In this document: positions 49,501 to 61,500 of the stretch, piece after piece
How the letters are laid out: the number at the start of each line of letters is the position of its first letter
Numbering within the stretch: position 1 is the stretch's first letter
Assembly (NCBI GenBank): GCA_040954595.2
Contig: CM082595.2
Location: 2,046,001-2,110,000, forward strand
Origin: Balanoglossus misakiensis
Taxonomy: Eukaryota > Hemichordata
DNA: 64,000 bases
Direction: 5' to 3'
Position numbers and translations under genes: made by a program
The notes under the pieces: model-generated
Seen by the model: the letters and a program-made list of their open reading frames with translations, nothing else
Told to the model about the DNA's origin: nothing
Databases searched by the model: none

Positions 49501-52500
49501 ATGGAAGAGCTATAATAGTCTCTCTGCATTTCCACTATTGACTTGAATTGTAATACAAGTCAAGAGGAGAGAGCTTAATTCTCATCGATGACTTTACACC
49601 ACAGATAAAGTTACCAAAAAGTTATCGTTGACCAGTCGACCGCAACTGTCAAAGTCTATGTCTTTCCAGCCAATGTTTTACTTTGTGAAAACTGTTTGTG
49701 TTTTCTGAAACTAGAGTCAGTGTAAGAGAGAGTGGCCTAAATTCTTGGCAACTCCACATCTGGGTCTTGAACTTCTTGCAGGAAAAAAAACTACATGTAC
49801 ATGTTTTTTCCAGTACTTAGGTTTTAAATTGAAAATACAGTGATTACATGAGAGTCGATGTTAGCATGTACCTGAATTTGATATCAGTTGAGCAGTGCTT
49901 GCTAAGTAGGTTTGCATGTAAAGCTCAGTGATGTTTTATTTGAATAATAGATGATCGCTTTGAGTTTGAAGCTGTAATTTATTACCATGGTGACGCTATA
50001 TTTCAATACAATGCATGTCTGTTGTTGCTGGAGGCATCGACCACCATCAATATTTTCTGTTCACGTATTAAGTCTTATTGTTATACTTGGTATTCAGTGT
50101 GGCTGTCGTTGAGGCCTAAATAACTGTGAGAACTGTTATGTGTGTCACAAATCCTGTAACATTATCTGTGATTGCTTGGAGTCGCATCAATTGATACGCC
50201 CCCAATTGGTATTTACAGGACCCCCCGAGTGATCTTACATCCTGGCATTTCTTTCATTTGGAATAGATTTCCCATTCTTAGCAATAATCTGTAGGTGTGT
50301 GTGTGGGGGGGGGGGGATACAACTTTCTTCAGAGGGAAGTCATTTCAATTGCAAACGTGTAGTTTTTCCGTTCCGCTGATTAAGAGGGTGATTGTGGCCA
50401 CAGGGGGCGCTGCTCTATTTCCAACTGCAACACCCGCACTGTTGCCCCTGACGACCATTAATTTCATTAGACAGATATTTTTCACAAGAAAAAAATACAC
50501 AGACTTTTGCAAATGAAAGATGCAGAGGCAGGAATGTGTTCATGTATCCAGAAAGTTTAATGAAATCTGCAAATAAAACTTTAGGATCAGCTGCACAGGG
50601 AATTCAATTTAAAATCTATCTCCACTATTTTGAAAGACTCTATTTGTACTTTGTGAGAATTTTCAAATGAAAATTCTTGTCAAAATGCATTAACATTAAA
50701 ACAATATTTGGTGTGTCTGTGACACAAAGGCAGTTTTACTTCATTTGTATTATTTTTGAAATATATATTATGCTTCAAATAAAATGCTCCATCACAAAAC
50801 AACGAAAGAATGTTTTAGCTGCACATTATTTTCAAACATATGTCACCACTAGAGTATGAAAACACTGTCCCCGATTCAGTTTTTCCAATGCTTTCTTGTG
50901 TATTGTGAGTGAAAAATATAACTTTCAGGTTTTTCAATCAGGGCATTAGATACTGAGCTGGACTTGCTGATTTCCTGTACTTTTTCCATGTACCGGATCA
51001 AAACCTTCTGATCCGTGAATTGACCGTGTTTGTCCTGGAAGTAGGAATTGTCTGTCATGATCAACTGCATCCCAATCATGGTCTTGAACCAGTCATGGGT
51101 GTAGCCCAACGTCTTCGCTACCGTAGCGATGCTGTCCAAGCTGTTCGCACTGAGTTCAAGAAACTCTAGACTCAGCAGGTCATCGAAAACTACAGAAGGT
51201 AGTTTCCTGATGGGGTTATAACTCAAGTCGAGATTCTTGAGGTTTTGCAGCGGTTGGAAAGTATGTTTGTCAATGATGACCATGATGTCGTTCCTTTGCA
51301 AAGACAATGTCAGTAGATTATTTAAGTTATCAAACATCTCCTTGCTCAGATTCATGAGCTGGTTTGAACTTAGATCCAACGACTCTAAAGTTGTGAGTGG
51401 GTTCAGTGTCTTGGCGACCGTGGTGAGCCTGTTGTTATGGAGACGCAGCTCTTTCAGTTTGGTGAGATCAATGAAGGCATCATCTTCAATTTTTTCGATC
51501 TTGTTGCCTGTTAGCTCCAGTAAGATGGTGTTACTGAGCCCCGTAAAGGCATACTCCTTGATTTCTGTTATCATATTGTAGCTCAGGTCCAAGACTTCAA
51601 TCTTCAACGTCGGCCTGTGACGGCTTAATGGAAGACTGGACAACTTGTTCCAGCTGACGTCTAAGACGATGATTTCTGTGTAGCTTTGTAAGGTGCTCAA
51701 GCTGTCGATTTTATTGTCCCGTAGGTAGAGATGGGTGAGATTGTCCGGCAGAGGTGATGGCACTGTTGTCAAACTCTGGCTCGTACAGTCAACGATCACG
51801 GAATCAGCCGTCATGTTACAGGTGCAGGGTGTTGGACATGTGGCGTGCACCGTCATGGTAAGGCAGCAGACCAGAATGATGATAGAGGGCAGTGTTGATG
51901 GATGGGTTAGCTCCATTCTTGTCAAAGATGTAAAATATACTAGCTTAGATGTTCGTTAAATCATCCCAAAACAGGTAGTCTCGCAAGTTTTCTGCCGAAA
52001 TACCCAAATATGTTATATAATGACTACATGTAGTTCGTGCACAGATAGCGTTTGTCTGCAACTGGTGGCATTACTTGAACTGGCAGTTATCACAAAGTTC
52101 TGTCACTGTGCAAAAGATTTCATACACACATCCATGTATCGTACTTGTAGACCGAGAGCCTGTTTATCTCTTGTAATTCCTGAAAAGTCAAGAAAGATAA
52201 ATGTAAAAACAATCCCCGTAACATTGTATTTGGAGATAAGCTTGTAAAGTGGCAAAGTGACGCCAGTTATTATTAAGTCACATCCCTGGCATTTTGAGTG
52301 TGTGTCTCATTCTTGCCGAACCTGGCAACAAATGACAAATAAAGACCAACAGCTTCGCAAAATAGCATTCTTTCGGATTGAGCGATCGATTTTAGGATTA
52401 GCACAAAGAACGATTGTGCTTTAGAGATCTACTGAGGCCATCTTGCATACTTTTGCAGTACAACGTCTCTGTCCAGCACACGACGCACATTTCATATTAA

Positions 52501-55500
52501 ATCATAAGTGTCTGTGTCGAGACATCTAACAAAGTTCCACCGTTACCAAGCAACCGACAGAATTTCACCGCCAAATACAAGTCCTAGTTGTGCAGTTATT
52601 ACAAAACAAACACAATGACCATGGGTAAATTTACAAATTTTGATTTATGATTGTGATATTTTGTACCACGAAGATCCCAGCAATCCATGGATTGAACTCA
52701 AACCTTACCTTAGTTCTCTACAGCTCAGTAAGTTTTCTGAAAACTGCTTCTCAGAGCAGGAATCGCCCCGGGCTGAAGTTCAACATGCCATCAAACATCC
52801 AAACTTGACATCAGTTCACACTTGAATAGTTCTGACGGATTTCAGTTGGACTGATCTGGTGAAAATGCAGCTTACATCAAGTGGCACAGCTTCTATTAAC
52901 CGTGTCCATAGCACACACGTCTTGTTAATTCTACCACGGTTACATCATCTGTTTACCCTCCTCTCAAATGCACAAAGACGTGGGCAGACAGCTGCAGTAG
53001 TGTCTGGCTGTTGAGAAAGAGAAAGAGAATTCAATGTTAGAATGGGTGTGAACTAGTTCTTTATACATCAGCTGGCTTTCAAGACTGAATGCCTTCAAAC
53101 TCACTGTTGCGTGTCCATACCTTAAAAAATATAACATTTATACAAGTACATGTATATTCAACTGTTTCATTTTCACACCAAGATTTTTTGTGACATTCTG
53201 GATTGGTCTGGTAATAGTAGTAGGATTTCCACATGCACACGCTCCTGTTGTCTCCAGTTACTTGTATATTGTTCAGATATTTCTTCTTAAAGAATTCACC
53301 GATGATGTCATTGGGGTTCAGACAATAAACAGGAATTGGTTGAATAGCAGCTATGACTTGTGTGAGTGTAACCAAATTACTTCCGTTCTACCTGAAGAAT
53401 TTTTCCGTTAAAACTACAGTACAGATTTATTCACACACTCTCAGTATTTTTTAAAGACGAATCTTTAGTTTTGATTCATTTAAAATTCGTGTTTGAATTA
53501 AAATAACTGTTGAATACAGCCATCTTCTGAAATAGCCATTGGATAAAAAATAATCTGAAGATGTCCCAGAAAGAGACTTCAATAATCTTGGTTGTTTCGT
53601 ATAATTGCGTGAAATTCCTGCCAACAAATACTTCGAGGTGAAGAAAAGAAAATATTTGCAGATGGCGATATGTAAATAAATGCTTCAAACACTTCACAGT
53701 GGTTGCCCACTCCGATCTAGCGGTTCTTTTAGTCGTTCACGCTGACTGCTTCTGGACTGGTCAGAGCGTGACTTACAGGTCAACCAGAAAACCTGCCAAC
53801 AAAAACTGCTGTCACTTATTTAATGAAGCCGCGTTTTATAGGTGTGCAGAGTAGACACTTTTTGGTGTTCAAGTGAAACACAGCGCCATTGAATCAGTCG
53901 AGGGGTTGCTGCTATGAACAGGACCATTGTTTGAGTTTGTCGTTTTGATGGATTGCCGATACCGTGTCTACATGTCAAACCATTTAATTTACAACAGAAA
54001 TGTCCGGTCAAAGATTACTTTTCTGTTGTAAAGATAGTCCAGTAAAAACATTTCAGATCACTGCTAATTTTCGGTTGAATCTTATTCCAGCAATTTTGGG
54101 AAAAAGCAAGCTGGGACGTAACTCATCACTATTGGCTAGTTGTTGAAAAATCAGCCTACATCTAGGTTTTTTACGACAAGAGGGCTTAATCATGAAACCC
54201 ATTGATTTGCCACGGTGTGGTAACATATATAATACATGTAGTGTTGTTTCTACTCTGGTATTTTGAACACACTCTAAGCCATTGAAGGTGACACTTGAGA
54301 TTGTGTTACACCTCTTGAAGCGTGACAGTCACCTTGACTTTGAGCTTGGTCACTGGTTGTCACGGGCACCTTCAAAACATGATGTCATCACATCTGTGCC
54401 CTCTCAGCTCATCTTACATTTGTCCCTGGGTTTAAGGAGACATCCTTTCCATGGAATGTAAAGCACTAAATCCATGAAAGGAGATCCAGTATTCCAACAC
54501 TTATCCCTTTGTCCGAAATCACTTCCATGGATTGTAAGCACTGAGGCCATATCAGGGCATTCAATACAAATAACCGCTATAAAACTCACCCAAATAGTCA
54601 ATCATAGTGTCATTCTTTTTTCTGCTGCAATGGCAGTATAAGTAGCGACAAGAATCGTCGCTTTTGTCCCAGTTGCCAACCAAGTGTGTTAAAGATATCT
54701 GACATGTGTGTCCGTGTTTGCACAGACCTTATTCAGGCTATTACTTCACAAACCCTGTCATTTTATTGGCCTGTTATCTTTCATGGCCGGGATGTGATTG
54801 GCTGAGCATCAATCATATTTCGTGGCCCCAAGATGTCCGTAAGTCACACGCAAAGTTTATCCACTGACGACTGTGTGTGTGTGTTGTTATGTTCCAAAAT
54901 GATGGAGAGGGCTGATGAAACAAACAATGGTGTTATATTGATTTTTTGGAGTAAGCTTGTCAGTGCAATTATGATTTAGATGCGTTTTCTTCAAGAGTTG
55001 ATTTCAAAGTCCATGGGTGGATCAATACAGGGCACTGCAGGGTACTCACCAAGTATCAAGCACAGGTCAGCCACAAAGCTTACGGAACGACATTGAAACT
55101 ATCAAAAATATTCCCATTTTCAAATTTTCAGGCATTAATTTTATCCTAATACTCAGTTAATGTCACCAGTATTTTTCTTTCACAAACAGCAATGTCAACT
55201 TACACAAATTCTTCAGAATTAAACAAAGACACATCTCTGTAAGATTAGTGTTGAAATGCCTGGTATGTATGTTTTACGTCTATTGTAAAACATCTTTTTT
55301 GTTGCACAGTAGCTAATTAAAAGCTTGATATAATGCTGATCGAATTCAGGTCCCAGTTACATCTGATAAAAAAAGAAACCTAGTTCCACACACCCTAATT
55401 AAGATGCAGTCTTTTGAGTGCGTTGCAGTTAAAAGATGTTTAATATAGGTCAACCTTCACATCAATTTATTTAGTTAGCAAACATCAATTGTATAAGACC

Positions 55501-58500
55501 TAGCAACAGACTTGCAGCACCTAAGCTGTGGAATGCTCGCAAAATCTAATATTCTTGTCACAGTTATAGAGGTCTGGGTCTTCATACTCCAGTTGTTCAT
55601 TTTGCACCTGGTGATCGTGCAGTGATATGAAATCAGTTTAATTTGATATGAGCACATTATTATTGGTATTTCATTTTGTTCCCAGTTTATACCCAGGGCA
55701 GTTTCAGACAAATGTGTTGAGCAAGATGGGTGTTAAATTCAACAGTTTTAATCGAAAATAATCTAATACATATTACACGCATACATCCTTAATGTGTGCA
55801 TGGTGTAAACGGTGAACCTCATTGCATATTTAATGGTTCATGCTGGATGTACGTTGTCATGGTAACATGAAAGGGCTACTGTTAAGTGTGTATTCCTACG
55901 AGTAAGACATTTCGATTTGACATAATGTCGTCAGTACAATTTATTCAGCGAAGCTTGTAGGATTTGTGTTTTGAATTCAATGTGTGTGGTTGTATGTGAT
56001 GAAAAATAACGTAGTTTACTGCATGACTTGACAATTCATCAAAATAATTGAGAAATTGTGTGACATTTTGGTATTGTCAAACCGTGCGAGTAATCACATC
56101 CTGGTTGTTATTGTGCCGAGACTGGCGTGCCCTTTTTTCAGTGCCTTTTTTACGAGATTGTAAAAATTGATCAAAAACACAGTGCAAACAAATCGATTCA
56201 ACTTCCTCTATAAATTTGCTGTGACTGTCTGACTTTCAGCCCATTTTTAAGTGTTTGGTAGGTCTGATAAAAGGTGGAAATTTCTGAACAGTGAAGTAAT
56301 AAGCTATAATTGCCATGGAAACGTATGTTGGATGTAGTAAGTAGGAGCAGCATTCAACACAAAATGAGGACTGTATTTATTACGCTATTTTTTAGGTCAA
56401 AGAAGGTTCTGTAAATATAAAAGCAGTACTGTATACTCTTGAGCAGACTATTTCTGTCTCAAGTGAAGTGTTTTTGACTGGGTCAGTGAAAACAAGTGGA
56501 TTCAACTGAAAAAACATTCAATGTAGATATTTACACTGACATTGCTTTGGTGTGCTTAGTTGAAAGAGATCAATAATCACAATTTTGCCGAGAATTGCTG
56601 TTCTTTAGATAATAATCAATAAAACATGATCTCACCTTTTGAATTTCGAAGCTGGTTTGGGTTTTGTGTTACGGTCTCCGTACTGATTTTTCTATCGTTG
56701 TAAAATCATTCAAAGAACTCTCACAGAAACAGCCATACTAGTTGTCAGGCTTCTTCCAACTGAACAAGATGAAGTCAGCTCTTTCACAAATTGGCCAACT
56801 TCACTGTCAGGAGCGATGAATTGAAATAAATTTAGCGTAAATGTGCGGTGTTGATTATGTCCAACCAAGCAGATGAATTGTTGACGTCCTGGGAGATGTC
56901 CTTTGTAGGAACATGCAGTGTTGCACAAATACTTCTTATATTTGATTAATTGGAGGATGATTCCACAAAAGTGTAGGGGTGATAGGTTCTATCTTGAGGG
57001 GGTGAGGCGGATTTCTCAATAGCCTGAGTGCTCTCGTAAATTATTGTATGGTTGACGAAACTTGTTGTTTTAGGTGGGAAAGCCTTGATGTGTATTGATT
57101 TCATTGAGTAAAAATGATCATATCTTTATTTATATCTTCCAGGATTGAGAGATCTCGAAACCAAGTTGAACGTCGTCACTTTGATATACCAGCACTTACA
57201 CATTGTACTGTGGTTTGTAAGGAACCATCTTCTCCCAGAATACCCAGGTTAGCCCAGATGTTCATAGTCAAGTTATCTCTACATCTTTCCTGAGATCAAG
57301 ACAGTCCATGCCTTTCAATGTCATGTCATCATGCATATTAACAGAAAATAAACACCTTTACATTTTTTTTATAAAAATAATTACGGTATTGCTTTTTATT
57401 GCAGATGATCTTGATGATCCTCTGCCTGGACAGTATTGTTATCCATCAATGCTGCTGAGAAAAGTTTATACTAATAGACGTGGAGAGTTACAACGACTCT
57501 GTGGGTGAGTTGAAAAGTTTCACGTTTATTGATCTGAGGTTTCAAAGAGTTTCAGAAACCAGTATTTATGATGAACATTTTTACAACATGAAACCTTAAC
57601 CCTTTCTCTCTCTATCTATCCCTGTGACCAGACCAACAAGTGACAGTGATATTCTACTGATAGATGGAATCGTATCACAGATCGGTCAATCACTACAAAG
57701 TCTCTGGTCCAAAGAGGAAGGTGGAACAGGAAGGTTTCCACCACCAAGCTTAAAGGCAAGTGACACTCCAAATACTCTATAGGGGGGGGCGCCCTCAGCA
57801 CAGTCAAACTTCCTGACAAAGCATGATCCAACTTTGAGGTTTACATTTATGATCAAACTGATAATAATATTTTATCACTTTATGCTTATCCATGATCTAT
57901 ACCATAAATTATCAAGAAGAAAATGAGTGGCCACATAAGATAATATTAAACTTTCGACCGTGCTTACTTCATATCAGAGATTGTATCCATATTTTCTGTC
58001 TACAGGCTGTTCTGGACATGTATTTACTGGAAGGTGTTGAGCCGCTATTCAAACACTGTGTTGTGACTTATCTGCTACTTGACTTGGCTTCATTGGTCAG
58101 CGGTTATCAGAAGGAAAAGGTTAGTGCATGTAATATGTGATGGATCGTCAACTTATTTGTAGTGCTCATAATCCTTTTTAAAAATAGAAGAACTTCAAAT
58201 AAAGAAGAAAAATAATCATTGTGGAAGAAATAGATTTAAGAATCCCCAAAGCGGTCAAAATTATTTTGAATCGTCACAATGTCATTCATCATTTCTGCTT
58301 TTAACTCCATACTAACTCCTGGAATATATATATATATTTTTCTGCAGTTTGTTGATCAAATTGGGAAGTTCCCACAGTCGTTCTCTCTCCCTCTGGGAGT
58401 CATCAAACTGGTTCAAGGATTCTGGTTATTGGATCACAAAGACTTTGATGTAAGTATGATCAGTGCCCCCCTGCGCCCAGAAACCCATGTATTCAGCCAG

Positions 58501-61500
58501 TAATAGACAATATTTGCTATCTCTCCTTCCTATAGGAAGCACTCAACATGCTGCTGGACCCTCTGATAACCTTTGACCTGGCACCATGGCAACACAGTCG
58601 CATCATCAAGGGTTTCCTCTTCCAAGGGGAATCCAAGAGGGCTTTGCAGTACATCCGGACAAAGAAACCGGCTTTAGACTCCCTGGATGATGTTAAGTTA
58701 CATCTTTCCGTCTTGTTATCCAATGGGTGAGTGTAAAGTTGTGTTCCAGAAGTTGCAAGGTAGTTTAAATGTTTTGCAATCTGCATGAAACGGAACCCAG
58801 TACAACAATATCGGATTTTATTTTTCAGCTTGACCGCAGAAGCATTCCAGTTCCAAAGACTCTACAGAGATCAAGAACACTCGGATGAACTGCTGTATCA
58901 TTTGTTTCTTGGAGCTCAGCAAAGTGAGCATTTCTTTTAATTACAGCCTCAACAATCTCATTGTACAACTATCTTATGGGTGTTGACGACTGATTTGATG
59001 TTTATTTGTAGACTATGATAACTTGCAGAGTCTGTGTGTGAATACTGATCTTCTTGTGCCTTTAATTTCCAACAGCAAAAACTATGGATAACTTGTTGAA
59101 GCTGCCCCTCAATCAGCTGGAAGAGTCGGCATTGGTCCGGTATCTGAAGGAAAGCAGTGAACCGAATTCCATGGAGCTTCTGGTGATGCATTACTTACAG
59201 CGAGCCAGATACGTGGAAGCCATCAGATTGAACGAGAGTTTGAAACATTCTCTGATGGTAAGGATGAAATCCGAACAGTTATAACGAGGAGAGTTAGACA
59301 GGGGCTTTGCTCTAAATCTTGACTTCAAACTAGAAAATCACCCAGCCAACTTCTTGACCTATTTTGAGTCTTTTCTGGTTTGCTGTCTGTAGGCCTTGAA
59401 TGAAATTATATATTTTTTGATATTGATAAAAAAGACAATAAATTGTCAATTTACTCAGATGTTACAGAAGTTCTTAATATTAATTCTTTTCCTTCAAATG
59501 TTGTCATCTTTTCAGAATGAGACCGACAGCAAAGCGAGAGACAGAGCATCCGCTAGGAATGCCATTGTTGATAGCTATGCCAGACTGTTGCCACGGATAC
59601 AAAGAAAATTAGCATTCGGACCGGAACAGCCAAAGAAAGGCTTGATGATGAAAAGACAGGAAGGTTGGTTTGCAATAAATTTCTGTCAAACTTGAAACTG
59701 GAATGAAACCATACCACCACATAACATGTTATGGTAGTAAGTGCTTCGAAAATCAAAGTCTTAAATGCCAAGTTCCCGATGTTGTTATTTATTTCAGTGA
59801 TGAGACCCAAGCCACTATCCACAGTTGTGAACAGAGCGAGCTCTGCCCAAGCTGTTTCCCGTGCCACTATGCTGAGTACAGTGTTGGATAAAATCTCAGA
59901 AGCAAGATCACAACCAAGAGAGGAAACACCAGTCAGAAAAAGGTATAGCCTGTTTCACTAGAATTCACACATCCTATGTTGAAGTTGAACATACTGATAT
60001 GTTCATGATGAGTTTAAGGTAGGGAACTACCCAGATACTGTGCGTTGTTATCACCAATTAATCTCACAATTAAAATTATGTATTCTCATTTAATAGCAGA
60101 CTTTCCGACATCGCTCCAGCCTTATTGGAACCAGATCCATTTGTTGGGACACCGCTTACTCCAAAAAGCAAAGAAGTTCCAAGGTCTGTATCTGTATTTA
60201 ACATGACATGAATTCATTTATCATAATAATGTGAGAAGAGATCAACCTGAAATTTTGACCCCACATTGTGTCATTTAATCTGGTATAACTTTTCATATAG
60301 TTTTCACCTGTTGAGTCTCAAGTTAAAAAGCCCACCTTCCTTCTTGCAGTGAGAATAGAAGTCTTGTCTACCCTACTGTATGCTACCCAGGGGACACCCC
60401 TCAACTGAAAGTGGCATCACCCACCAAGTTCAGACCGTACACATCACCCCAGCAGGTGAATGTATCACATTTAATGACACCAACTACGTTGATTGATCGA
60501 ATAAAAAGGTAAGTCCAGAAACTAGATGGATTATTCACAATTAAGATAGAATCACCTCGAAAGTCTTAAACCTTGTTCTCATATTTTTGCTCGAGGCATC
60601 TTTAGTTTACAATACATGATTGCATGTGTTTCACAACTATAGCAAGTTGTCTCAAATCTATATTTTCTTTTCACAGACAAACCGTAGATTACACAGGGTC
60701 CAATGCTCTATCACTGCTGCAGACTCCGCCTGTTAAACGAGTAAGTCAAATAAATTGTTCTTTACATGTGGCAAAGTGTTCAATCTTTTTACCAGTGGTC
60801 ACTGCTGCTATTCTTTCGCTGGGATATTTTTAAGAGAACACTAGTCATTGGCTGACAGTGCATTGATTTTTGAAAGAACACTGGTCATTGGCTGACAGTG
60901 TAGTATGCACATACTTTCAGAGAACACCAGGAACTAGCAGACAGAGTCAAGAGACAGTACCACAGCCAACCCCGCACTCTATTCTGAAGGTTCGCAAGAC
61001 TTTGAGAAGATCACCCAGCCCAGTCAAAGACAGAGAAAGACTCCCTAGCCCTGTAAAAGATGACAAAGAACTGAAGCCCAAACAGCTTTCTGGTAAGTAC
61101 TTTTATAAAGGCGAGAAATTAGTATGTTAGTAAGTTTTTATTAGTATAGGTATCATATATTCGGCAGCACCATGTATTGATCTCCAGTATGGTATTGCAC
61201 TGACTCATTCATTCATTCATTCATTCATTTATTCATTCATTTACAGTTTGTTTCAAACATTCATCGTCAAACCATTTTATATCTTGTAGCTGTGTTTGCA
61301 GGCAACATAAAACTAGAAACACCACCCAGCTTTCAACGTAAGGTTAAGAAAGCAACTTTTGGTTAGTATTTTGAAACACCACTGATGGTCTTATTGCAGG
61401 GTGTTGGTGAAGAATAACTCACTTTTTATCTATGACTTCCTCAATTAATCCTCTGCCTCACAATCTAACAAACTAACTTACTACAGTTGGTCGTTTGACA

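Larger units (their letters stand above)
43604..50875. other. ELYS giant intron, segment between the two LRR genes
   Basis: Should include the 5' exon(s) and promoter of LRR protein 1 (not located). Otherwise A+T-rich with no recognised exon. It holds a 63-bp direct duplication (45091-45203), a 93-bp element copy (48243) and homopolymer runs (C-run near 48460, G-run near 50308). Confidence 0.4.

Noticed and set aside
51914-51925. Three-codon longer start of LRR protein 2
   Set aside because: The longer form begins at TTG. The ATG at 51916 directly precedes a good signal peptide.
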